NCBI GenBank assembly: GCA_947631135.1
Contig: CANRKE010000001.1
Span: forward strand, 8,644-72,643
Direction: 5' to 3'
Length of the DNA: 64,000 nt
DNA from: an uncultured Bacilli bacterium
GTDB lineage: Bacteria; Bacillota_I; Bacilli_A; RF39; UBA660
The position numbers were made by a program, and so were the translations under genes. Within the stretch, counting starts at the first letter, position 1. The number at the start of each line of letters is the position of its first letter. Shown piece by piece: positions 34,071 through 41,825 of the stretch. The notes under the pieces are model-generated. The model did no database searches. It saw only the letters and a program-made list of their open reading frames with translations, and was not told the DNA's origin.

Positions 34071-34086
34071 TTTCTATTACAATTTA

Positions 34087-34115
34087 ATACTATCAGATTT
34101 TTGGAGAAAGTGCAA
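34087..34115 (-). promoter_or_regulatory. Promoter of the surface-protein gene
   Basis: On the minus strand TTGCAC (34110-34115), 17 bases, TAGTAT (34087-34092). Transcription from here would include the whole leader structure. Confidence 0.65.
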
Positions 34116-34179
34116 TATATTTTGCAAAATATTTTTATGATTTTTTACAATACTTTACATTAAATTTGATAAAAATTAT

Positions 34180-34207
34180 TGAATTAATTTATTATTATTA
34201 TATAATT
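34180..34207 (+). promoter_or_regulatory. Promoter of the small membrane protein gene
   Basis: TTGAAT (34180-34185), 16 bases, TATAAT (34202-34207), divergent from the surface-protein promoter. Confidence 0.55.
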
Positions 34208-34233
34208 AAAGTATAAGGAGAGTTGGTATTTTT

Positions 34234-34551
34234 ATGTATGTAGATTTAATAATTTTTATTGCTTTAATTGTATTTGTAATTATATATTCAAAACATTTTC
34301 AGACTTATATATTTGGTATAGGTGCGATAGATATATTTTTTAGAGTATTAGCATTTTTAAAGAATAATATTCCAATAAAAGGTATTAAAGGATATATTAG
34401 TGGATATGTTCCTGAATCTATAAGTGAAGTTATAAATAAATATACAGATGGAACTATAAGTCTTTTACTTATTTGGGCTTATGTTATTATTATGATAATA
34501 TTCTTATATTTTGTTATAAGAATATTTATAAAAAGAAAAAGAATAGGATAA
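34234..34551 (+). CDS. Small membrane protein with two transmembrane segments, 105 aa
   Basis: Family not recognised. Residues about 4-20 and 78-98 are hydrophobic segments; the middle (IPIKGIKGYISGYVPESISE) is amphipathic, and the C-terminus is basic (RIFIKRKRIG), which suggests a cytoplasmic tail. AAGGAGA precedes the ATG at a good distance. It is monocistronic, with its own promoter and a strong terminator, and is one of the few genes oriented against replication. It is divergent from the surface-protein gene but I see no functional link. Confidence 0.7.
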   Translation: MYVDLIIFIALIVFVIIYSKHFQTYIFGIGAIDIFFRVLAFLKNNIPIKGIKGYISGYVPESISEVINKYTDGTISLLLIWAYVIIMIIFLYFVIRIFIKRKRIG

Positions 34552-34584
34552 AATTGATTTACTAACAATTAGTATAATCAATTT
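34551..34584. terminator. Bidirectional terminator with two-part stem
   Basis: Outer stem AAATTGATT/AATCAATTT and inner stem TACTAA/TTAGTA around a 3-base loop. It ends the 34234 gene on the plus strand and covers the stop codon of the DUF4143 gene on the minus strand. Confidence 0.8.
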
Positions 34585-35837
34585 TTTAATGTACCAATAG
34601 ATACGACATAAACACCATCATCTCTTTTATATGAATAATTTGCTCCTGTTAATACCATTAAAAATGATGGTTCTCCACATTTTTTAGTATCTACTCTTTC
34701 TTTAAATTTAATAAGATTTTTTGCAGCTTCATCAATATAACCTGCACCTAACTTTATTTCAATTGCTCCCCATTTGCCATTTTCTAACCTTAAAATAGCA
34801 TCTACTTCAAAGTCTTTTTCATCTCTATAAAATGATATTTCTCCACCATAACTTTGAGAATATATTTTTAAATCTCTAATACATAATGATTCAAATAAAA
34901 ATCCAAAAGTCTTTAAATCATTAATTAAGTCGCTTGGACTAATATTAAGAATTGCAGTAGCTATAGATGGGTCAACAAAATATTTTTTAGGTTTAGTTCT
35001 CATTGCATATTTACTTCTTAAATTTAAATTAGTTGCTCTTACATTTTCTATTACAAATAATTTTTCTAATGTGTTCATATAATCATTTAATGTTGGTCTA
35101 GATATTTTACTATCAAACATATTATTAACATCATCACTAATTGTAGTATTAGATACTTGAGTTGATATATTTCGCGCTAATGATCTTAATAAACTTTGCA
35201 TTTTTTCTGGATTTCTTTCTATACCATCTATATATTTTATATCTTCATGAATTAATGATTTAACGTATTCTTTTGAAAATCTATATTTTGAATCACTCTT
35301 TACTTCTATTGAAGCAGGCCAGCCTCCTCTTACAATTGCGCTAGCAATATCTTCTAATTTTAATTTTGATACTCCACTAATATCTTTTCCCATAAAAATA
35401 TCTTCAAGTGATATTTCGCCAGTAGATTCACCTGATTCATATAAACTCATAGTTCTCATAAGCACTCTAGAAATTCTCCCTGTTCCAGTATGCATTGTTT
35501 CACCCTCACTTGGCTTTGCAGATCCTGTTAAAATATATTGACCTTTTAATCTTGAATGATCTACATCAGTTCTAATAGCATCCCAAACAACTGGATACAT
35601 TTGCCATTCATCAAACAATCTAGGTTTATCTCCATTTAAAAATAATGATGGTTTAGTATTTTTTATTTCTTCATATTCAGCTTTTCTGTCAGGATTTTGA
35701 AATTCAATTACACTCTTTGAATGAAAAGCACCAGTTGTTGATTTACCACACCATTTGCACCCTTCTATTAATACTGCACCCATTACTTCCATAAGTTCAT
35801 TTATTTCTTTATCTATAACTCTTGGAATATATTTCAT
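34578..35837 (-). CDS. AAA-type ATPase with C-terminal DUF4143 domain, second copy
   Basis: 419 residues from the ATG at 35837 (MKYIPRVIDKEI), which AGGAG precedes at 8 bases. The Walker A is unusual, GCKWCGKS (26-33) with two Cys. Walker B is KPRLFDEWQMYP, and a sensor-like YILTGSA follows. The DUF4143 part has FESLCIRDL and the nuclease-like pattern FEVDAILRLENGKWGAIEIK. It is only distantly similar to the copy at 18091. It is monocistronic, with three operator-like repeats across its promoter. Such proteins are numerous and often laterally transferred; function unknown. Confidence 0.87.
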   Translation of the reverse strand: MKYIPRVIDKEINELMEVMGAVLIEGCKWCGKSTTGAFHSKSVIEFQNPDRKAEYEEIKNTKPSLFLNGDKPRLFDEWQMYPVVWDAIRTDVDHSRLKGQYILTGSAKPSEGETMHTGTGRISRVLMRTMSLYESGESTGEISLEDIFMGKDISGVSKLKLEDIASAIVRGGWPASIEVKSDSKYRFSKEYVKSLIHEDIKYIDGIERNPEKMQSLLRSLARNISTQVSNTTISDDVNNMFDSKISRPTLNDYMNTLEKLFVIENVRATNLNLRSKYAMRTKPKKYFVDPSIATAILNISPSDLINDLKTFGFLFESLCIRDLKIYSQSYGGEISFYRDEKDFEVDAILRLENGKWGAIEIKLGAGYIDEAAKNLIKFKERVDTKKCGEPSFLMVLTGANYSYKRDDGVYVVSIGTLKN

Positions 35838-35859
35838 ATAACATTCTCCTCTCAAAATA

Positions 35860-35933
35860 ATTATAACACATTTTACAAAAAAAGCAAATATCATTTTACA
35901 TTTTAAGCAATTTTTGTTTTACAAAAAAAGCAA
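35860..35933 (-). promoter_or_regulatory. Promoter with three 19-base repeats at 23-base period
   Basis: Repeats at 35869-35887, 35892-35910 and 35915-35933: CATTTTACAAAAAAAGCAA, CATTTTACATTTTAAGCAA and TGTTTTACAAAAAAAGCAA. The period is exactly 23 bases. The first repeat contains the minus-strand -35 (TTGCTT), followed after 16 bases by TATAAT (35860-35865). The layout suggests co-operative binding of a regulator to one face of the DNA, possibly the ATPase itself. Confidence 0.7.
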
Positions 35934-36063
35934 GTTATAAATATAGATTTTAAAATACTTATTATCTATATTTATAATTTATTTTTAAATTTTAAAATTT
36001 TAATATATTACTTATAATTTTTTATTTTTATGAAAATACTAACATTAGAAATAAGGTGATATA

Positions 36064-38028
36064 TTGAAAATTTTTAATTTTTTTATAAAAACATTTATAA
36101 TATCTTTTATATCAATTATATTTATTCATGTAGTATTATATACATGGGCTTATTTTACTCCTAAAATTAATATATCATCGGCAAATAATATTAGTATATA
36201 CGATAAAGATGAAAATATTATATTTACAGGAAATAATGAAAAAGAATGGGTAAGTATTAAAGATATAAATAAAAATTTAATTAATGCAACTGTTAGTGTA
36301 GAAGATAAAAATTATTATAGACATTTAGGATTTGATTATGCAAGAATAATAAAGGCAATGTTTTTAAATATTAAAAATATTAAAATAGTACAAGGAGCAT
36401 CTTCCATAACACAACAATATGCTAGAAATCTATATTTATCAATGGATAAAACATGGGTAAGAAAATTAAATGAGGCATGGATAACAATGGAATTAGAAAT
36501 GCATTATACTAAAGATGAAATACTAGAAGGATATTTAAATTCTATTAATTATGGTCAAGGTGTATATGGAATAGAAAATGCTAGTAAATTTTATTTTGAT
36601 AAAAATGCTAAAGATTTAAATTTAGCTGAAGCAAGTATGCTTGCTGGTATACCTAATTCTCCATCAAATTATTCACCTCTATCTGATGAGTATACTGCAA
36701 AAAAAAGACAGAGAGTTGTACTTAATTCAATGGTTAATAATGGATATATTACAAAAAAAGAAATGGAAGAAGCTTTTAATACTCAACTCACATATATAGG
36801 TAAAAAAGATAAGTATAATTTATCTACATTAATGTATTATCAAGATGCAGTAACTCATGAACTTGAAAATATTAAATCTATTCCTAAATCATTAATATCA
36901 ACTGGAGGTCTTAAAATATATACTGCATTAGATATATCTGCACAAACAAATATGGAAGAAGCTATCAAAAATAATACACAAGAAAATTTAGAAGCACAAA
37001 TAAGTAGTGTGATGATGAATCCTGAAAATGGAGAAATAATAGCTCTTGCAGGTGGTACTGATTATTCAAAAAGTCAATATAATAGAGCAATAAGTTCAAA
37101 AAGACAAGTAGGTTCTACAATGAAGCCATTTTTATATTATGGTGCACTTAATAATGGATTTACATCATCTACAACATTTTTATCATCTCCTACTACTTTT
37201 ACATTTGATAGTGATAAAACTTATTCACCAAAAAATTTCGGAGAAAGATATGCTGAAAAAGAAATATCTTTAGCTAGTGCGATAGCTTTTTCTGATAATA
37301 TATATGCAGTAAAAACACATATGTTTTTAGGAGAAGATATATTGGTACAAACTGCTAAAGATGTTGGAATAGATGAAGAATTAGAAGCTTTACCATCACT
37401 ACCTCTTGGAACTATAGAAATAAATTTAACTGATTTTGTTGGTGCTTATGGCTCTCTTGCTAATTTAGGATATAGAGTTGAACCACATTTAATAAGAAAA
37501 ATACTAGATAAAAATGGTAATGTATTATATGAAAGTAAAAATGAAAAAAGTAAAGTATTAAATTCTAGTATAGTATTTATATTAAATGAATTGTTGTCAA
37601 ATACTTATAGTTATGACTTTTTAGATTATACTACACCTACTCTACTTAGTATATCATCTAAATTAAAAAATAAATATGCAGTTAAATCAGGAAGTACAAA
37701 TACTGATTCATTAACTATTGGATATAATAAAAATATAGTTTTAGGAATTTGGTATGGATATGATGATAATAGAGATTTATCAAATAAAGACTCTACAGTA
37801 AGTAAAAATGTTTGGGCTGATACTATAGAAAGTTATTTTACTAATAATGAAGCATCTTGGTATGATTTACCAGAAGATGTAGTATCTGTTTTAGTAAATC
37901 CTATAAGTGGTAAATTAGCAACTGATGAAGATAAGAAAAAACATATATTTTATTATTTAAAGGGAAGTGAACCTACAATAGATAATTTTGATGATTTAAT
38001 TAAAGATTTTTCTGTTAATGAAGAATAA
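36064..38028 (+). CDS. Class A penicillin-binding protein (PBP1a type)
   Basis: A bifunctional peptidoglycan polymerase and cross-linker. Residues about 8-28 are the membrane anchor. The GT51 domain shows SVEDKNYYRHLGFD with the catalytic Glu and KIVQGASSITQQYARNLYL. The transpeptidase domain has STMK (active Ser), SDN, and KSGST. Length 654 residues with no extra C-terminal domain. The start is TTG at 36064 after AAGGTG; no ATG fits. Its direction is against the replication fork, unlike its neighbours, so it probably forms an independent unit. Confidence 0.95.
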   Translation: MKIFNFFIKTFIISFISIIFIHVVLYTWAYFTPKINISSANNISIYDKDENIIFTGNNEKEWVSIKDINKNLINATVSVEDKNYYRHLGFDYARIIKAMFLNIKNIKIVQGASSITQQYARNLYLSMDKTWVRKLNEAWITMELEMHYTKDEILEGYLNSINYGQGVYGIENASKFYFDKNAKDLNLAEASMLAGIPNSPSNYSPLSDEYTAKKRQRVVLNSMVNNGYITKKEMEEAFNTQLTYIGKKDKYNLSTLMYYQDAVTHELENIKSIPKSLISTGGLKIYTALDISAQTNMEEAIKNNTQENLEAQISSVMMNPENGEIIALAGGTDYSKSQYNRAISSKRQVGSTMKPFLYYGALNNGFTSSTTFLSSPTTFTFDSDKTYSPKNFGERYAEKEISLASAIAFSDNIYAVKTHMFLGEDILVQTAKDVGIDEELEALPSLPLGTIEINLTDFVGAYGSLANLGYRVEPHLIRKILDKNGNVLYESKNEKSKVLNSSIVFILNELLSNTYSYDFLDYTTPTLLSISSKLKNKYAVKSGSTNTDSLTIGYNKNIVLGIWYGYDDNRDLSNKDSTVSKNVWADTIESYFTNNEASWYDLPEDVVSVLVNPISGKLATDEDKKKHIFYYLKGSEPTIDNFDDLIKDFSVNEE

Positions 38029-38045
38029 AAATTGTAAATATTACT

Positions 38046-39239
38046 TTATTTATCTTTTAATATTAATTCATTTAATTTATTAATTTGACTATTTAATAAA
38101 GTACATAGTTTATTAATTTTTTTATCACTTATTTTAGTTAAATATTGATATTGATGTAATAAATTATCAAACCAATCTATTATACCATCTAACTTACTTA
38201 CATCTATTCTTTTCAAATCTTTTACTACTTTTATTATTTCATCAAAAGGTTTTATTTCATAAAACATTCTTCCATTACCTGAAATATGTATTTCTTCATC
38301 ATCATAATATTCAATACTTAAACTTTGTCCATTATCAAAAATTGGAGCTATATCAATCCATTTTAAAGTATTAACATCTCTAATAATACCAAAATTATTT
38401 AAATGTCTATCTTCGTTCATAATAATAAAATCTAAAATATACATATTCTCTACTTTTTCGCGAGCATCTTTAATATTCTGTTCTTCTAACTTTTTAATAT
38501 ATTCTTCATAATAATTTATATTATCATATCTTTTCATATCATTTATTATTTGATAACATGTAACAAATTCTGTATCTTTAGTTATAAAACAAGGACATTT
38601 AGATACAACTTTTTCTTTATATATATCTATTGTATATTCTACGTGATCAAATCCTAATCTTCTACATATTTCACTAGCTAATACTTCATTAAATGGTTGT
38701 AGAATTTCATTTTTATAACCACCTTTCAACAAATACCTTGTATCTTTATCAATAATCCAAGCTTTTTTTAACATTCCATCTGTAGTGTTATTAGGAGTTT
38801 TTAAAGAAGATGCTTTTGTTATTATCCCACTATTAGTTGATAAAGATGCTTCCATAAATTCTGCATAATCAAAATCATGATCAAAAAAATTAATATCATT
38901 ATAGGAAATGTTACTATCATAAGGTTTTAACCAATATTGATCAGATAAAGATAGACCAAAAGCTTTATCTAAAAGTTCATAAGGGGCTGTTATATTTAAT
39001 CTATGTAATAATAAATCTAATTTATCACGCCATGTTGGGATTCCTCTTCCTTTAAACCATTCACTTAAATTAGTTATAAAATTTATATCATTAATATTTT
39101 TTTCTATATAAAAACTTTTTAAAATATATGGTGCATAATTAATATTTTTTATTTCATATATTTTATCAAAAAACTTTGAAGTTTCATTATATTCGGCAAT
39201 TAAAATTTCTACATTTTTGTTCATAAGTATACATTTCAT
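38046..39239 (-). CDS. HipA-like Ser/Thr kinase domain protein
   Basis: The C-terminal part matches the HipA/CtkA kinase fold: ILDFIIMNEDRHLNNFGI contains the catalytic Asp and metal-binding Asn, and DIAPIFDNGQSL the DFG-like metal site. The N-terminal 150 residues (RLNITAPYELLDKAFGLSLS) are typical of a Firmicute subgroup found alone. No HipB-type antitoxin gene is adjacent, so a classic toxin-antitoxin pair is not supported. The start at 39239 (MKCILMNKN) follows GAGG at a good distance. 397 residues. Convergent with the PBP gene, 17 bases apart. Confidence 0.8.
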   Translation of the reverse strand: MKCILMNKNVEILIAEYNETSKFFDKIYEIKNINYAPYILKSFYIEKNINDINFITNLSEWFKGRGIPTWRDKLDLLLHRLNITAPYELLDKAFGLSLSDQYWLKPYDSNISYNDINFFDHDFDYAEFMEASLSTNSGIITKASSLKTPNNTTDGMLKKAWIIDKDTRYLLKGGYKNEILQPFNEVLASEICRRLGFDHVEYTIDIYKEKVVSKCPCFITKDTEFVTCYQIINDMKRYDNINYYEEYIKKLEEQNIKDAREKVENMYILDFIIMNEDRHLNNFGIIRDVNTLKWIDIAPIFDNGQSLSIEYYDDEEIHISGNGRMFYEIKPFDEIIKVVKDLKRIDVSKLDGIIDWFDNLLHQYQYLTKISDKKINKLCTLLNSQINKLNELILKDK

Positions 39240-39335
39240 AAAAAACACCTCATTAGTAAATATTTATATTATTATTGTATCAAATTTCATTTATAAAGTC
39301 TTTAAAATATTAAAAAATATATATTAAATTAAAAA

Positions 39336-39375
39336 AGACTATTTCAAAACTAATCATTTAATTTTGAGATAGTCT
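39336..39375 (-). terminator. Terminator of noc
   Basis: 14-bp stem AGACTATTTCAAAA / TTTTGAGATAGTCT (one G-T pair), 12-base loop, followed on the minus strand by six T. Confidence 0.8.
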
Positions 39376-39383
39376 ATTTACTT

Positions 39384-41069
39384 TTATCTTTTAAAATTAA
39401 TAACTATTTGATAAAGATTACCTAAATCTTGTTCATTTATTTCAATTCCATAACCATTTCCTTGTAAATTCATTATTGTATTTCTTATAACAGCAACTGC
39501 TCCTGTAATATCTTGTTGCATTATCATTGATTGTGATGATGGATTATCATTTACTTGAGGTTCTTGCATTTGTTGAGGTTGTTGTTGATTATACATGTTC
39601 ATATCTGCATTGTTTTGTTGCATATTTTGTTGAGGTTGCATATACATTTGTTGATTGTTCATCATATTATTTTGATTGATATTTTGATCATAATTTGGTT
39701 GTTGATAATTATTCATAGGATTATTTTGCATCATATTATTATCCATTTGATTATTCATAGGGTTTTGTTGAACTGTTTGATTCATATTATTCATAACAGG
39801 TTGTTGCATTTGTTGTTGTTCCATATTATTGCCTTGTTGCATTCCATAATTATTCATACCATTATTTGGCATATTTTGTTGCATTTGTTGAGGTTGCATA
39901 TTACCCATATTTTGTGCTTGCATATTTTGTTGCTGCATATCATTCATATTATTATCTTGCATTTGTGGGTTTTCATCAGGTAATGAACTTTCTGTAAAAT
40001 TACTTATATCTTGATTATTTTGTTCACTTTCTGCTTCTTGTGCTTCTTCGGGAGCAGGTATATTTGGCATTTGCATATCATTATTTTGTTCCATATTTTG
40101 GTTATTCATATCTACTTGATTGTTAGTATTCATTTGTTGATCTTGCACAAATTGTGTTGGAGTTGGAGAAAATGAAGAATCAAAATTCATATTAGCTGCT
40201 TGATTATCATAGTTAAAAAATCTTGATGGTTCTTGTACTTGTGCATTATTAACTACTTGTTCATTTATATATGCTCCATTTTGTTGACTACTATTTATAT
40301 TTATTTGGTCGTAATCTGGTATATTTGGTATACCACTATTAGCAGTAAAATTATCTATTACTGGACTATTATTTTCATTCATATTATCACCCTTTTTATT
40401 ATCATCATCATCTGAAAAATCTAATATTTCTTCAGTTTGTTCCAAATTACTATTATTATCAATTAAATCTTTTATATATTTATCAGTTTCTCTTACTGTC
40501 ATTCTTTTTTCTATGATTTTATTTAATGTATCATTTTGCATATCATGATCTTTTAATCTCAATAAACTTCTTGCATGTCTTTCACTAATTTTATTATCTA
40601 AAACAGCTTGTTGTGCTTCATTTGATAGATTTAATAATCTAAGTTTATTTGATATTGTAGATTGTCCCTTACCTATTTTTTTAGCAAGTTCTTCTTGTTT
40701 GATTTGTCCTAATCCTAATATTTGTTGGTAAGACTTTGCTTCTTCTATAGCAGTTAAATCTCTTCTTTGTACATTTTCAATCAAAGCAATTTCTGCTGAT
40801 GAAGAATCATCTAATTCCATAACAATTGCAGGAACGGACATCAAACCTATCATACATGCTGCTTTATATCTCCTTTCACCTGCAATTATTTCAAACTTGT
40901 CTCCCAACTTTCTTAAAACTAATGGTTGTATTATACCATATTGTCTAATCGATTCGGCAAGCTCATTTAATAATTCTGGGTCAAAGTTTTTTCTAGGTTG
41001 AAATCTGTTCGGTATTATGTTGTTAACTGAAACATTTTCTATTTTCATTTTACTATAGTCAATGTTCAT
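39384..41069 (-). CDS. noc: Nucleoid occlusion protein Noc (ParB family) with a long Q/N/M-rich insert
   Basis: Residues 10-205 are a ParB/Noc CTPase and DNA-binding module: IIPNRFQPRKNF, the CTP-binding IAGERRYKA (62-70), ALIENVQRRDLTAIEEA, the helix-turn-helix GKGQSTISNKLRLLNLS and ISERHARSLLRLK. The C-terminus (about 520-561, AVIRNTIMNLQGNGYGIEIN) resembles the Noc dimerisation domain. Between them lie about 300 residues very rich in Gln, Asn and Met, without known domain. Bacillus Noc is about 280 residues and has an N-terminal amphipathic helix; neither applies here (561 residues, no such helix). The place directly after rsmG is that of noc, not parB; no parA is adjacent. Confidence 0.85.
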   Translation of the reverse strand: MNIDYSKMKIENVSVNNIIPNRFQPRKNFDPELLNELAESIRQYGIIQPLVLRKLGDKFEIIAGERRYKAACMIGLMSVPAIVMELDDSSSAEIALIENVQRRDLTAIEEAKSYQQILGLGQIKQEELAKKIGKGQSTISNKLRLLNLSNEAQQAVLDNKISERHARSLLRLKDHDMQNDTLNKIIEKRMTVRETDKYIKDLIDNNSNLEQTEEILDFSDDDDNKKGDNMNENNSPVIDNFTANSGIPNIPDYDQININSSQQNGAYINEQVVNNAQVQEPSRFFNYDNQAANMNFDSSFSPTPTQFVQDQQMNTNNQVDMNNQNMEQNNDMQMPNIPAPEEAQEAESEQNNQDISNFTESSLPDENPQMQDNNMNDMQQQNMQAQNMGNMQPQQMQQNMPNNGMNNYGMQQGNNMEQQQMQQPVMNNMNQTVQQNPMNNQMDNNMMQNNPMNNYQQPNYDQNINQNNMMNNQQMYMQPQQNMQQNNADMNMYNQQQPQQMQEPQVNDNPSSQSMIMQQDITGAVAVIRNTIMNLQGNGYGIEINEQDLGNLYQIVINFKR

Positions 41070-41120
41070 AAGGACCCCTCCCTATTCGATTATTATAAGT
41101 ATATCCTATTTTTCAACTAA

Positions 41121-41825
41121 TTACAATGGATTTTTTTTAATTTTATCAAATTTTCTTGGATATTTACTATTAGTATTTTTAATTTTTTTAATTTTAACTA
41201 TTGATCTATAACTATTTTCTATTGGTAAATAAAAGTCAATTATTTCTTCTAGTTTACAGTCTAATAGATTAATTGCATTTTTACTATTTTCTATTTCTTC
41301 TTTAACATTTCCTTTAAGTGCGATAAAATATCCATCTAACTTTACCATATTAATAGATAATTCTAAAAGAATATTTAATTTAGCAACAGCACGTGATGTT
41401 ACAACATCATATTCATTAATATGTTTTATTGAAAATTCTTCAATTCTATCATGTATAGTTTCAACATTATTAATATTTATTTTATTTATTACTATATTTA
41501 AAAAATCTATTCTTTTTCTTAATGAATCAACTAATGTTACTTTTATATCAGGAAAAAATATAGCAATTACAAGTCCTGGAAAACCTGCTCCTGTACCTAT
41601 ATCACAAATAGTATTTACTTTATTTAAATTAATTGCTTTTACAATAGTTAAACTATCATAAAAATGTTTTAAATATACTTCTTTTTCTACAGTTATACCT
41701 GTTAAATTCATAACTTTATTATAATCAATTAACAAATTATAATAAATATTTAATTTATCTAATTCTTCTTCTGTTACATCGATATTCAACTTTTCTAATT
41801 CTAAAATAAATTCATCTCTATTCAT
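41121..41825 (-). CDS. rsmG: 16S rRNA (guanine527-N7)-methyltransferase
   Basis: RsmG methylates G527 of 16S rRNA in the decoding region; loss gives low-level streptomycin resistance. The 234-residue protein has the SAM motif ICDIGTGAGFPGLVIAI, the substrate-recognition NLTGI near the N-terminus and VTSRAVAKL. It overlaps the mnmG end by 8 bases, so it is translated with it. The basic C-terminal tail (KYPRKFDKIKKNPL) is typical. Confidence 0.97.
   Translation of the reverse strand: MNRDEFILELEKLNIDVTEEELDKLNIYYNLLIDYNKVMNLTGITVEKEVYLKHFYDSLTIVKAINLNKVNTICDIGTGAGFPGLVIAIFFPDIKVTLVDSLRKRIDFLNIVINKININNVETIHDRIEEFSIKHINEYDVVTSRAVAKLNILLELSINMVKLDGYFIALKGNVKEEIENSKNAINLLDCKLEEIIDFYLPIENSYRSIVKIKKIKNTNSKYPRKFDKIKKNPL

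Noticed and set aside
26776..35865. The shared AATGTGTTATAAT in front of the RloA-like gene and the second DUF4143 gene as a common operator
   Set aside because: The DUF1934-argS promoter also has TGTGTTATAAT and murA has TGTTATAAT; it is best explained as an extended -10 element.
35869..35933. CRISPR array
   Set aside because: Only three repeats with 4-base gaps and no unique spacers or cas genes; they are operator-like.
39555..39983. Long plus-strand reading frame opposite noc
   Set aside because: It is rich in His, Ile and Leu only because it is the complement of the Q/N/M-rich codons; no ribosome binding site.
39384..41069. Chromosome-partition ParB (Spo0J) instead of Noc
   Set aside because: Position right after rsmG, the Noc-like C-terminus and the lack of an adjacent parA favour Noc; no parS palindrome was found in the window.
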